This document shows positions 9,750 to 19,506 of a stretch of 64,000 bases of DNA, one piece after another (position 1 is the first letter of the stretch; each line of letters opens with the position of its first letter). The stretch comes from Prochlorococcus sp. scB243_495K23. Its GTDB lineage: Bacteria > Cyanobacteriota > Cyanobacteriia > PCC-6307 > Cyanobiaceae. The notes beneath the pieces were generated by a model. The model was not told the origin of the DNA and ran no database searches. It worked only from the letters and a program-made list of their open reading frames with translations. The stretch lies in NCBI GenBank assembly GCA_000635495.1, contig JFLW01000003.1:235855-299854 (forward strand). Direction: 5' to 3'. A program made the translations under genes and the position numbers.

Positions 9750-10454
9750 ATGGCTGTTGTATCACTATCAGAAATGATGGAATCTGGTGCTCATTTTGGG
9801 CATCAAACTAGACGTTGGAATCCCAAGATGTCTAAATATATATATTGCGCGAGAAATGGAGTTCATATTATTGATCTTGTAAAAACAGCATTGTGTATGA
9901 ACAATGCGTATAAATGGACGAGAAACGCAGCAAAAAGCGGTAAACGTTTCCTTTTTGTTGGTACAAAAAAACAAGCATCAGATGTAGTAGCTCAAGAAGC
10001 TACACGATGTGGAGCTGCATATGTAAATCAAAGATGGCTTGGAGGGATGTTGACTAATTGGACAACAATGAAAGCGAGGATTGAAAGACTAAAGGATCTT
10101 GAAAGAATGGAAAGTAGTGGTTCAATAGCAATGAGGCCTAAAAAAGAAGCTGCAGTATTAAGGAGAGAACTTGAAAGATTACAAAAATACTTAGGTGGAC
10201 TAAAGGGTATGAGAAGATTACCAGATGTAGTTGTATTAGTTGATCAGAGAAGAGAATCTAATGCAGTATTAGAAGCTAGAAAATTAGATATCTCATTAGT
10301 ATCAATGTTGGATACTAATTGCGATCCGGATTTGTGTGAAGTCCCAATTCCTTGTAACGATGATGCCGTTAGATCTGTGCAACTTATTTTAGGAAGACTC
10401 GCAGATGCTATTAATGAGGGTAGAAAGGGCTCTAATGCCGAAAGGAAAAATTAA
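9750..10454 (+). CDS. rpsB: 30S ribosomal protein S2
   Basis: 234 residues starting [27 protein letters not shown], the classic S2 N terminus. Further S2 blocks are FVGTKKQA, the [12 protein letters not shown] motif, [13 protein letters not shown] and the closing [13 protein letters not shown]2 assembles late onto the small subunit near the S1 site. It is followed 44 bases later by tsf, the ancient rpsB-tsf pair. No Shine-Dalgarno sequence lies at the usual distance; the structured leader at 9673-9736 probably governs its translation. Confidence 0.98.
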   Translation: MAVVSLSEMMESGAHFGHQTRRWNPKMSKYIYCARNGVHIIDLVKTALCMNNAYKWTRNAAKSGKRFLFVGTKKQASDVVAQEATRCGAAYVNQRWLGGMLTNWTTMKARIERLKDLERMESSGSIAMRPKKEAAVLRRELERLQKYLGGLKGMRRLPDVVVLVDQRRESNAVLEARKLDISLVSMLDTNCDPDLCEVPIPCNDDAVRSVQLILGRLADAINEGRKGSNAERKN

Positions 10455-10498
10455 ATTCCAATTAAAAACATACTATTCACTATTTTTTATTACTTCAA

Positions 10499-11155
10499 AT
10501 GGGAAACATTACAGCAAAACTTGTAAAAGATCTTAGAGACAAAACTGGCGCAGGAATGATGGACTGCAAAAAAGCGCTTAAAGAAACTGAAGGAAATCTA
10601 GAAAAAGCTTTGGAATGGTTAAGAAAGAAAGGTATAGCTAGTGCTGAAAAGAAATCGGGAAGAGTAGCGGCCGAAGGGTCAATTGGTAGTTATATACATA
10701 CTGGATCAAGAGTCGGAGTTTTACTAGAGTTAAATTGTGAAACTGATTTTGTTGCTAGAGGTGATATATTCCAATCTCTGTTGAAGGATGTCTCAATGCA
10801 AGTAGCAGCATGCCCAAATGTTGAGTATGTATCAATTGATGAAATACCAGAAGATGTTGTTGAAAAAGAAAAGCAGATTGAAATGGGTAGAGATGATTTA
10901 TCTGGAAAACCAGAACAAATTAAAGAAAAAATAGTTGAAGGTAGAATAGCAAAAAGACTTAATGAGCTTGTGTTGCTTTCTCAACCCTACATTAAAGATA
11001 GTTCTCTAACAGTTGAGGATCTTGTTAAACAAGCAGCTGCAAAAATTGGGGAAAATATCAAAGTGAGACGCTTTACAAGATATACATTGGGTGAAGGGAT
11101 CGAAAAAAATCAGATGGACTTTGCTGAAGAGGTCGCATCAATGCAAACAAACTAG
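10499..11155 (+). CDS. tsf: Translation elongation factor Ts
   Basis: 218 residues with the two EF-Ts signatures: [16 protein letters not shown] (N-terminal domain that contacts EF-Tu) and [15 protein letters not shown] (core domain). It is the nucleotide exchange factor that removes GDP from EF-Tu. The length suits the shorter cyanobacterial type with a single core domain. It is second in the rpsB-tsf operon, and a hypothetical gene begins within about 5 bases of its stop. Confidence 0.97.
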   Translation: MGNITAKLVKDLRDKTGAGMMDCKKALKETEGNLEKALEWLRKKGIASAEKKSGRVAAEGSIGSYIHTGSRVGVLLELNCETDFVARGDIFQSLLKDVSMQVAACPNVEYVSIDEIPEDVVEKEKQIEMGRDDLSGKPEQIKEKIVEGRIAKRLNELVLLSQPYIKDSSLTVEDLVKQAAAKIGENIKVRRFTRYTLGEGIEKNQMDFAEEVASMQTN

Positions 11156-11159
11156 GCAC

Positions 11160-12245
11160 TTGAATTATTTGAATAATTTCAATAATTACATAGATATAAA
11201 TAAAATTAATTCTCAATTAGAGAGAGCAGACATACAAAAAAAAATATTAACTAGAAATATTTACAGGGAATATGAACTTTATCTTAATCTAGTAAGAGAA
11301 TTACTTTTCATCTCTGTAGAAAAAGGCCTTAAGCAAATATATAGTTATCCAACAATTAATGATAATTTCTTAAATGTGAATGAATTCTATATTCTTTTTG
11401 AAAAAAAAATAAGTAAATTAATATTTTCCAATTTGCCTTTTTTAACAGTAGAACAATTAAAGATAAATGAAATTGAAAAAAATATAAAAAAGAAAATTAA
11501 TTTTACTATTTTTGATAGTTCTACAAAAATAAAGGATGATCAAAAAGAAAAATTTCAATATGAAGATGGTTCTCAATTAAAAGAACCAACTCAGTTCAAG
11601 ATTACTGAAGACTTTTCAAATACTTCTGAATATTATCAAGCTCATAATTATGAGAGATTCGTATCACTTGATTTAGATAATAACCACCATAATAATTATT
11701 TATATAAAAACAATATTTTTGAAAATTTAGGAATTGAAAAACAATTTATTTCCTCCTTAATTGAATTAATAGGAGAAGAAAAGGTGGAAAAACCAATACA
11801 TCAAGAAAAAGAAAATATCAATCAAATGGATAATTTACCAAAAAATCAGACTCTTAATAATTTTGATTTAATAGACAAGTCATTGGAAAATTTACTATTG
11901 AATCTTTCATATAGTATTAACCAAGAATTATTCAAAGCAAATCTAATAAAAAAGATGATATCTAAAGATTCCTTTGATTACTTAGTAGGCAAAAATTTTA
12001 TGAAAAAACATCCATATCCTTTTGTTATTAATTTCGAATTAAATTTAAATCGGTCAACATTAATCGGCAATAATTTCCCAAGCATTATTTTCTTCAATAT
12101 ATCCACTGTTGAGTTAGAGTTTAAAAATTTAAATCTTTCTATTCAAAGGAACAAAATAAATGAGCTAAAAAATCAATTTCAGCGTTTGATTAAAAAAGAG
12201 ACATATTGGAGGCAAAAAGAAATAACTTTGAATAAGATACGTTGA
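11160..12245 (+). CDS. Uncharacterised protein between tsf and recG
   Basis: The open frame begins inside tsf, but the most plausible start is TTG at 11160 (or TTG 11169), giving about 361 residues. The protein is rich in Asn, Lys and Ile. It has predicted helical segments in the first 100 residues and a hydrophilic low-complexity middle (about 110-220), and a mixed alpha/beta C-terminal part with FVINFELNLNRSTLIG. I recognise no domain, motif, signal peptide or membrane helix. It is tightly linked to tsf upstream and recG 22 bases downstream, which suggests co-transcription. The fast-evolving composition is typical of lineage-specific genes. Confidence 0.75.
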   Translation: MNYLNNFNNYIDINKINSQLERADIQKKILTRNIYREYELYLNLVRELLFISVEKGLKQIYSYPTINDNFLNVNEFYILFEKKISKLIFSNLPFLTVEQLKINEIEKNIKKKINFTIFDSSTKIKDDQKEKFQYEDGSQLKEPTQFKITEDFSNTSEYYQAHNYERFVSLDLDNNHHNNYLYKNNIFENLGIEKQFISSLIELIGEEKVEKPIHQEKENINQMDNLPKNQTLNNFDLIDKSLENLLLNLSYSINQELFKANLIKKMISKDSFDYLVGKNFMKKHPYPFVINFELNLNRSTLIGNNFPSIIFFNISTVELEFKNLNLSIQRNKINELKNQFQRLIKKETYWRQKEITLNKIR

Positions 12246-12267
12246 AAAAATAAATCTTTTTTCAAAT

Positions 12268-14724
12268 GTGACTATTAGCGGGAATAATAATAAATTAATT
12301 AAAGATTGGATAAGACCTCTACAAAAATCTCTTACTATTGAAACTGAAAACAAATTTATTAATACTTTAGGAAGAGAAAAATATTTTAATGATTATTTGC
12401 ATGAATCATTAAAAAAACTAGATAATCTAAATCTCTCTGACGAATATTTAAGGATATTTTATGAATTTTCTAAAAAATATAATGAATATAATAAATTGGA
12501 TGAAAATCAAAGAAAAAGGTTAATTATAGATACAAGAAAAAATCTTTATAAACTAGGTAAAACTCTAGAAATAGAAAGTTCTAATAATATTTCTAATAAT
12601 GTTTTTCTGAATAAAGCTGATTCGAATTTGTCTTTTGATTCTGATATTTCATTAATAAAAAATGTAGGAAAAGTTTATAAAAATAAGCTTAATGAATTAG
12701 GGATATTTCATATAAGAGATCTAATTAATTATTTCCCACGAACATATCTAGACTATACGAACAGAGTCAAGATAATAAATTTAAAACCAGATAATTTATA
12801 CACGTGCATTGCAAACGTAAAAAGATTTTATATTTATAAGAGTAAAAAAAATAGTAATTTATCAATAATGAATATTGTAGTTTCTGATGAAACGTCTTCA
12901 ATAAAAGTTACAAAATTTTTTTTAGGAAGAAGATTTAGATCTTACTCCTTCTTCACATCTCAAAAATCTTTGTATACTAATGGCACCAAATTAGCAATTT
13001 CCGGTAAGGTTAAATTGACAGAGTATGGTAAAACTTTTGTAGATCCGCAGATTGAAATTCTTAGGGATAACAATGATAATTTTAATTTCTCAGGCAAAAT
13101 ATTACCCTTGTATTCATTAGGTGAAGCATTATCAAATATGAGTTTTATAAAACTTATGAAAAAGGTACTAATTTATGCAAAGCAATATCCAGAAATTTTA
13201 AATAAAAAGCAGCTTGATTCATTATCTTTATTATCAAAAGCAGAGTCGTTGATTAATATTCATTTTCCACCAACTCAACAGGCACTAATTGAGTCAAAAA
13301 AACGTTTGGTTTTTGATGAGTTATTCCTACTTCAAATAAAGTTCCTACTTAGAAAAAGAAAGACGAATAAAAATGTAACTTCCCAAAAATTACCTCAAAA
13401 GAAATCTTTATTAAAAGAATTTTTAAATACTGTTCCTTTTGAATTAACAAAATCTCAAGAAAATGTTTTAAATGAAATTAAGAAAGATTTATCTAATCCC
13501 GTACCAATGTCTAGATTGCTTCAGGGAGATGTGGGAAGCGGTAAAACCATAATTGCAATAGCGTCTCTTTTACTCGTCATTGAAAAAAACCTGCAGGGTG
13601 CATTTATGGTCCCAACTGAGGTATTGGCAGAACAGCATTATAAAAATTTATTAAAGTATCTGAACCCCCTTTTAGTTTCCGTTGAACTACTTACTGGGAA
13701 TACTCCTCAAAAAAAGAGAAAAGAAATTCTCTCTAATTTGAACAATGGATTAGTTGATATCCTTGTAGGTACTCATGCATTATTTGAGGATAAAGTCATC
13801 TTTAATTCATTAGGCATGGTCGTAATTGATGAACAACATAGATTTGGAGTTACTCAAAGAAATAGATTATTAAATAAAGGAGAAAATACTAACTTGTTAT
13901 CAATGACAGCAACACCAATTCCAAGAACTCTTGCGCTTTCTATTTATGGTGATTTAGATGTCAGTCAAATTACAGAACTACCTCCTGGGAGAGTTCCCAT
14001 AACAACAAAAATAATTTCAGAAGACGATTTAACTGACTTGTTCAAGATTGTTGAAGATGAGATCAATAAGGGAAAGCAAGCTTATGTGATTTTGCCACTC
14101 ATAGAAGATTCAGAAAAAATGAATTTAAGCTCCGCTAAAAAAACATTTAAACATTTATCAGAAGAGGTCTTTTTTGACAAAAAAGTTGGATTATTACATG
14201 GCAAATTAAGTTCACAAGAAAAGAATGAAGTAATTAATTCTTTTTTAAAGAATGAAATTAATATATTGGTTTCAACCACAGTAATTGAGGTTGGTATTGA
14301 TGTGCCTAACGCCACAATTATGATTATTTATAATTCGGACAGATTTGGATTGTCCCAGCTACATCAATTAAGGGGGAGAGTTGGTAGAGGATCAACAAAA
14401 TCTTTTTGTTATCTTGTAACCCCCGATAAAAATGGATTAGAAAATAAACGACTTTGTGTTTTGCAAAAATCTAATGATGGCTTTTTTATTGCTGAAAAAG
14501 ACTTGGAGCTTAGAGGTCCAGGCCAGATTTTAGGATATAGACAATCTGGATTGCCTGATTTTGTACTGGACAATTTGCCTAACAATAAATTTCTTATTGA
14601 TAAGGCTCGTGAAGAGGCTATTAAGATTGTTAGTGATGATCCAGATTTAAAAGAAAATATTGTTTTAAGGAATATACTCATTAATAATTCTGATAATAAA
14701 TTCATTCATGATTTCTTAAATTGA
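12268..14724 (+). CDS. recG: ATP-dependent DNA helicase RecG
   Basis: 818 residues from a GTG start. An extra N-terminal region of about 125 residues precedes the wedge domain, which opens with an HhH-like LIKNVGKVYKNKLNELGI and continues through YFPRTYLDYTNR. The helicase core shows motif I GDVGSGKT, motif II DEQH (VVIDEQHRFG), motif III SMTATPIPRTL and motif VI QLRGRVGRG, then a TRG-type C terminus (FIAEKDLELRGPGQILGYRQSG). RecG remodels stalled forks and Holliday junctions. The long N terminus, seen in cyanobacterial and plant RecG, is AT-rich and poorly conserved in appearance. Confidence 0.96.
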   Translation: MTISGNNNKLIKDWIRPLQKSLTIETENKFINTLGREKYFNDYLHESLKKLDNLNLSDEYLRIFYEFSKKYNEYNKLDENQRKRLIIDTRKNLYKLGKTLEIESSNNISNNVFLNKADSNLSFDSDISLIKNVGKVYKNKLNELGIFHIRDLINYFPRTYLDYTNRVKIINLKPDNLYTCIANVKRFYIYKSKKNSNLSIMNIVVSDETSSIKVTKFFLGRRFRSYSFFTSQKSLYTNGTKLAISGKVKLTEYGKTFVDPQIEILRDNNDNFNFSGKILPLYSLGEALSNMSFIKLMKKVLIYAKQYPEILNKKQLDSLSLLSKAESLINIHFPPTQQALIESKKRLVFDELFLLQIKFLLRKRKTNKNVTSQKLPQKKSLLKEFLNTVPFELTKSQENVLNEIKKDLSNPVPMSRLLQGDVGSGKTIIAIASLLLVIEKNLQGAFMVPTEVLAEQHYKNLLKYLNPLLVSVELLTGNTPQKKRKEILSNLNNGLVDILVGTHALFEDKVIFNSLGMVVIDEQHRFGVTQRNRLLNKGENTNLLSMTATPIPRTLALSIYGDLDVSQITELPPGRVPITTKIISEDDLTDLFKIVEDEINKGKQAYVILPLIEDSEKMNLSSAKKTFKHLSEEVFFDKKVGLLHGKLSSQEKNEVINSFLKNEINILVSTTVIEVGIDVPNATIMIIYNSDRFGLSQLHQLRGRVGRGSTKSFCYLVTPDKNGLENKRLCVLQKSNDGFFIAEKDLELRGPGQILGYRQSGLPDFVLDNLPNNKFLIDKAREEAIKIVSDDPDLKENIVLRNILINNSDNKFIHDFLN

Positions 14725-14781
14725 AAACTATCATTGTAATTTTTGATATATGTGCCACTATAAATCAATTGCAAATTTCAA

Positions 14782-15465
14782 TTGAAAATTTGGAATCAAA
14801 TACCAATTAAAGATAATGGAGATAAATTAATAGCTATTCCTAGCTGCCTAAAGTTTTTAGATCCCCACCCTTACTCTCTTTTAGGAGCACCTTACAAAGA
14901 TAAAACTTCTATTTGGAAATTAAGAGAGGAGGTTGTAAATAGATTAGTAAAAGTAAATGATTATTTGATATCAAAGAGTTGTTTTAGCCTTTTAATTTAT
15001 GACAGTTGGCGACCTTTAGAAGTCCAGGAATTTATGTTTAAAAGAGCATTCTTATTAGAGTGTGAAAAATCCGATATTAATATTTCTTTTGAAAACATAA
15101 AAACTTATCCATCCATTTTAAAAAAAGTTGAAAAATTTTGGGCATATCCTTCTTATGACACTAGGTGCCCTCCCCCTCATTCAACTGGGGGTGCATTGGA
15201 TGTTTGTTTATCAGATAAAGACGGAAATCTTGTTGAAATGGGAAGCATGGTTGATCAAATGGATGAGACCTCAAATCCTTTTTTTTATGCAAACATAAAG
15301 AATGAAGAAGCAATTATTTGGAATAGTAGAAGAAATTTATTAAGTAAAATTATGACTAAATTCGGATTTGTTCAACATCCTAATGAATGGTGGCATTTTA
15401 GTTATGGCGATCAATTATGGGCTTGGAAAAATAAAAAAGCAAATGCCATTTATGGAAAAATTTAA
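14782..15465 (+). CDS. D-alanyl-D-alanine dipeptidase (VanX/M15D family)
   Basis: 227 residues, TTG start. All M15D landmarks are present: the transition-state arginine in DSWRP (Arg77), the zinc ligands His133 and Asp140 in HSTGGALD, and the catalytic Glu202 with zinc ligand His205 in EWWH. The enzyme would hydrolyse free D-Ala-D-Ala. With no vancomycin-resistance genes nearby, a housekeeping role in recycling peptidoglycan dipeptides is likelier than resistance. No signal peptide is visible, so it should act in the cytoplasm. It is convergent with sir, with a 3-base gap between the two stops. Confidence 0.9.
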   Translation: MKIWNQIPIKDNGDKLIAIPSCLKFLDPHPYSLLGAPYKDKTSIWKLREEVVNRLVKVNDYLISKSCFSLLIYDSWRPLEVQEFMFKRAFLLECEKSDINISFENIKTYPSILKKVEKFWAYPSYDTRCPPPHSTGGALDVCLSDKDGNLVEMGSMVDQMDETSNPFFYANIKNEEAIIWNSRRNLLSKIMTKFGFVQHPNEWWHFSYGDQLWAWKNKKANAIYGKI

Positions 15466-15468
15466 ATT

Positions 15469-17256
15469 CTATTGATTTTTATTTAGTAAATTCAATATAT
15501 AATTCTCATCTTGAGTATTTATAAAATCTCCGAAATCCAAATCCAAATTACTTTTCCAATTATCAAATAATGGTTGAAGAGTTTTTTCTAAATCGTTAAG
15601 TTCCATTCTTTGTAAAAATGGTTTAGCAAGCCTTTGCAGATTTTTACTTCCCCCCAACCATAATTGGTATTTGTTTTGCCCACTTCCAACAAGTGCTAAT
15701 TCAGCCATATAAGGCCTGGTACATCCATTCGGACATCCTGTCATTCTGAATAATATTGTCTTTTGTATTTTTAGATCTAATAGTAAATTTTCAATCCTTT
15801 TTAATACATCAGGTAATATTCTTTCAGCTTCAGTCATTGCAAGACCACAAAGTGGTAAAGCAGGACAAGCTAAAGCGTGTCTTTGTATTTCATTAATGTT
15901 TTCTAAATTTTCGTATCCAATTTTTGATAGAGATTTTTGAATTTCACTTTTGTTTTTATTCGCGATATTACAAAGTAAAATATCCTGATTTGGTGTGAGT
16001 CTTAAATCTAAATTATATTTTCTAACAATACTTGTGATGGTATCCTTCTTATCTCCAGATAATCTACCTGATAATAATGGTAAACCTACGAAATGGGAGG
16101 TTTTATTTTGTTTATGCCAACCTAGGTAATCAATAAGAACTTTATCTGGTTCTTTTCTAAGTTTTTTGATTTCTTTTTTGAAATACTTATCAGTAAGTAT
16201 CTTTTTGAACCATTTAATACCTTTTCTATGAAGAAGATATTTCATTCTCGAATTTTTTCTTGATTTTCTATCACCATAATCTCTTTGAATAGCCACAATG
16301 CTTTGTATTAATTCATAAACATCAGGTTCTTCAACATATCCAAGTGGATCTGCAATTCTGGCAAATGTCTCTTCATTATTATGTGTGCGACCCATACCAC
16401 CTCCAACATAGAAGTTGCACCCTTCTAACTTTCCATCTTTAGAGCTAAAGGCAACTATTCCTATGTCATTGGTAAGAAGATCAACAGAATTGTCACCAGG
16501 AACGGTAACAGCACATTTGAATTTTCTCGGTAAATAAGTTGAACCATAGAGAGGCTCATCTTTTATCCCACTAAAAACATTATCTTTGAATTGGAGCTTC
16601 CTAATTGCTTCAATATCTTTGTCAGGCTTTATGGTGTACTCTAAATCTCCATCAGCCCAAAGCTCCAAAAAAGTGCCTTGGCCAGCAATTGGGGTGAGAA
16701 GATCTGCAACTTTTTTTGCCAATGCTCTTGCAATATTATAGTCTGGCGAATCGAATGGAGCCGCGGGTGCCATAACGTTTCTATTTATGTCTCCACATGC
16801 AGCTAATGTGGAGCCCATTGAATTTACTATTGTTTGAATTACTTCCTTTAGGTTCTCCTTTCTTATTCCATGCATTTGAAAGGCCTGTCTTGTAGTGGCC
16901 CTAAGTGTTCCATTCCCTAGTTTTTCAGATAATTCATCTAATGCTAAAAATAATTTCCCAGGAACTTCACCGCCTGGATTTCTTAACCTAAGCATCATTT
17001 GCCAATCTTTACTTTTGCCAGGCCTTCTATTTTCTCTGTTATCTTGTTGATAACTACCATGGAATTTTAATAACTGAACTGCATCATTAGTAAAATGATC
17101 ACTCTCATTGGCTAATTCCGTAGCAAGTGGTTCCTTAAGAAATTGACTACTTTTTTTAAAATTTTCAAATTTAGAAACTTCTAGTCCATTTGCTAAGCAA
17201 ACAGTCTCTTCCTTCGCAGAATCTTTTTTCTTTTTTACTTTCTCAACCTTGATCAA
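15469..17256 (-). CDS. sir: Ferredoxin-sulfite reductase
   Basis: 595 residues. The siroheme/4Fe-4S cysteines appear as ACPALPLCG (C-x5-C) and TGCPNGC (C-x3-C). The two ferrodoxin-like half domains are marked by MLRLRNPGGEVPG, TLRATTRQAFQMHG and VGGGMGRTHNNEETFARIA. It reduces sulfite to sulfide with six electrons from ferredoxin in sulfate assimilation. The start is taken at TTG 17256; the first 25 residues are lysine-rich and the true start could be somewhat internal. No other sulfur genes adjoin it. It is divergent from glyS. Confidence 0.95.
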   Translation of the reverse strand: MIKVEKVKKKKDSAKEETVCLANGLEVSKFENFKKSSQFLKEPLATELANESDHFTNDAVQLLKFHGSYQQDNRENRRPGKSKDWQMMLRLRNPGGEVPGKLFLALDELSEKLGNGTLRATTRQAFQMHGIRKENLKEVIQTIVNSMGSTLAACGDINRNVMAPAAPFDSPDYNIARALAKKVADLLTPIAGQGTFLELWADGDLEYTIKPDKDIEAIRKLQFKDNVFSGIKDEPLYGSTYLPRKFKCAVTVPGDNSVDLLTNDIGIVAFSSKDGKLEGCNFYVGGGMGRTHNNEETFARIADPLGYVEEPDVYELIQSIVAIQRDYGDRKSRKNSRMKYLLHRKGIKWFKKILTDKYFKKEIKKLRKEPDKVLIDYLGWHKQNKTSHFVGLPLLSGRLSGDKKDTITSIVRKYNLDLRLTPNQDILLCNIANKNKSEIQKSLSKIGYENLENINEIQRHALACPALPLCGLAMTEAERILPDVLKRIENLLLDLKIQKTILFRMTGCPNGCTRPYMAELALVGSGQNKYQLWLGGSKNLQRLAKPFLQRMELNDLEKTLQPLFDNWKSNLDLDFGDFINTQDENYILNLLNKNQ

Positions 17257-17343
17257 AGGACCAAAACATATCTCTTTTTATACATTAGCGAAAAGCTTAT
17301 TTAACTGGTAGTAAATTATAGTAAGAGAAGTTATATTTTTTTC

Positions 17344-19506
17344 TTGTCTAAATATTTACTTGAGATAGGAACAGAAGAGTTGCCTGCAAAATTTTCTTAT
17401 TCTGTTCTAGAGCAATTTAAATCTCTATTCGAATTTGAATTGGATAAAAAGTTAATCAAATGCGACAATATAGTTGTCACCTCCACACCAAGGAGGATAG
17501 TGCTACTTCTTGAAGGTTTAGTTGATTATGCAGAAGATAAGATAATAGTAAGAAAAGGACCTAAAGCAAATTCTGCTTATTTAAATGGATCTCCTACTAA
17601 TGCTGCCTTAGGTTTTGCAAATAGTTTAGGTATAGATGTAGGCGAGTTAGAAATAAAAAGTACAGAAAAGGGTGATTTTATATTTGGAAAGAAAATTGAG
17701 AAAGGACAATCAACAAGAATTTCTTTGTCTTCAATTATTCCTAAAGTAGTGAAGAGTCTTCAAGGTCCTAGATTTATGAAGTGGGGGGCTGGGAACTTAA
17801 AATTTTCGAGACCTATTAGATGGATTGTCTCTCTTTATAATGATGAAATTCTTGATTTCGCATTTGATGAATGTGATCCAAAAATACAAATAAGTAATAA
17901 GTCAAAAAGTCATAGACTATTAAATGAAGTTTTTGAAGTTCAGCATGTTGATAACTTTTTTGAATTATTAAAACAAAATAGAGTTTTAGTTAAACGAGAT
18001 GAAAGAAAAGAAAAAATTGAAAATCTTATAAATCATACATCCCAATCACTAAATCTGAATCCTGACCTTTCTGAAGCACTACTTAATGAATTAATTGATT
18101 TAGTTGAATGGCCAGACTTAATAGTTGGAAAATTCAGTGAAGAATTTCTTGATCTTCCTCTTGAAGTTCTTTCAACTGTGATGAAAAGTCATCAGAGATA
18201 TGTACCTCTTTTACTGAAAAATAATAGTTTTTCTAAACTAGATTTAAGCTCTGAAAAAAACATTAGTACAAATTTTTTTGTTATTTCAAATGGTCTTGAA
18301 GTATCAAATAAAAATATTGCTAAAGGTAATGAGAAAGTTTTGAGGGCAAGGTTTTCAGATGCAAAGTTTTTTGTAGAAAGTGATAAAAAAGTTGCTTCAA
18401 TTGAAAGAAACGAAAAGCTTAAATCTGTTTCCTATTTGAAAGGATTTGGAAATATTTTTCAGAGGGTAGAAAGAATAGAGGAGGTTACTAAAAAAATCCT
18501 AAAATTTTTAAAAGATAATTCTTTAGAAGAAAAAAAAATAATAGAAGCTGCTAAATACTGCAAAAATGACTTATGTAGTGAAATCGTTTTCGAATTCCCT
18601 GAGCTGCAAGGAATAATGGGTGGCAAATATCTTAAATATGAGGGATTTAGTGAGGATGTTTGCTTGGCTGTGGCTGAACATTATTTACCTTCTTTTTATA
18701 AAGATGCTTTACCCTCCACAAAATATGGTGCAATAGTTTCTATAGCAGATAAGGTTGAAACTTTAATAAGTATATTTATTTCTGGTAAACGTCCCAGTGG
18801 ATCATCTGATCCTTATGCCCTAAGAAGAAATTTGAATGGAGTCATTAAAATAATTTGGGATTATGAACTTGATTTACCTTTAGATAAATTATTTAACGAA
18901 CTTATTGATTTTTGGAAAATGGCATTTCCAAATTTAAACTTCACAAGAGAAACAGTATTTAATGATATAAATGAATTTTTAGTTCAAAGAATTGTTAGTC
19001 ATCTAGAAGAAAAATTACTAAGTAAAGAATTGATAAAGGCCGTTTGCTCTTCTGATGAATTATCTCAAAAAAGAGTTTTGAATATTGTTGATCTTAAGAA
19101 AAGGATTAAATCTATTATGAATTTTAACGAAAGGGAGAATTTTGTTGAAATCCAGAAGGTAATTACAAGGGTAAGCAAATTAGCTAAAAATAGTGATCTT
19201 TCAACAGACGTTCTCTCAGCAAGAGATTATGTAAACACAAAACTTTTTGAAAAAGATTGTGAATTGAAAGTTTTTGAATTTATTAGAGAATTAGAAAAAC
19301 GTTTTTCGGAAGGTTATTGCAATTATTTGGAACTACTAAACTTGTTTGAGATTAATGTAAACACTATCGAAGATTTATTTGATAATGAAAAGGGAGTCCT
19401 AATAATGTCAGAGGATTTAAAAATAAGAAATAATAGACTCAATTTGTTGAGCTTAATTAGAAATTATTCTCTAAAAATAGCCGACTTTACACTTTTGAAC
19501 TCTTAA
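17344..19506 (+). CDS. glyS: Glycyl-tRNA synthetase beta subunit
   Basis: 720 residues starting (TTG) with SKYLLEIGTEELPAKF, the signature of the GlyS beta chain. RRIVLLLEGL, the RFMKWGAGNLKFSRPIRWIVSLY block, VMKSHQRYVPLL and the HD-like DPYALRRNLNGVI region follow. It pairs with the catalytic alpha subunit GlyQ (not in this window) as an alpha2beta2 enzyme charging tRNA-Gly. Its 3' end overlaps the convergent chlP by 20 bases. TTG is the only reasonable start, because the conserved region begins immediately. Confidence 0.97.
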   Translation: MSKYLLEIGTEELPAKFSYSVLEQFKSLFEFELDKKLIKCDNIVVTSTPRRIVLLLEGLVDYAEDKIIVRKGPKANSAYLNGSPTNAALGFANSLGIDVGELEIKSTEKGDFIFGKKIEKGQSTRISLSSIIPKVVKSLQGPRFMKWGAGNLKFSRPIRWIVSLYNDEILDFAFDECDPKIQISNKSKSHRLLNEVFEVQHVDNFFELLKQNRVLVKRDERKEKIENLINHTSQSLNLNPDLSEALLNELIDLVEWPDLIVGKFSEEFLDLPLEVLSTVMKSHQRYVPLLLKNNSFSKLDLSSEKNISTNFFVISNGLEVSNKNIAKGNEKVLRARFSDAKFFVESDKKVASIERNEKLKSVSYLKGFGNIFQRVERIEEVTKKILKFLKDNSLEEKKIIEAAKYCKNDLCSEIVFEFPELQGIMGGKYLKYEGFSEDVCLAVAEHYLPSFYKDALPSTKYGAIVSIADKVETLISIFISGKRPSGSSDPYALRRNLNGVIKIIWDYELDLPLDKLFNELIDFWKMAFPNLNFTRETVFNDINEFLVQRIVSHLEEKLLSKELIKAVCSSDELSQKRVLNIVDLKKRIKSIMNFNERENFVEIQKVITRVSKLAKNSDLSTDVLSARDYVNTKLFEKDCELKVFEFIRELEKRFSEGYCNYLELLNLFEINVNTIEDLFDNEKGVLIMSEDLKIRNNRLNLLSLIRNYSLKIADFTLLNS

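Noticed and set aside
11091..11159. Upstream ATG extension of the tsf-linked gene
   Set aside because: It would overlap tsf by 65 bases in another frame, and its residues look like shifted tsf codons.
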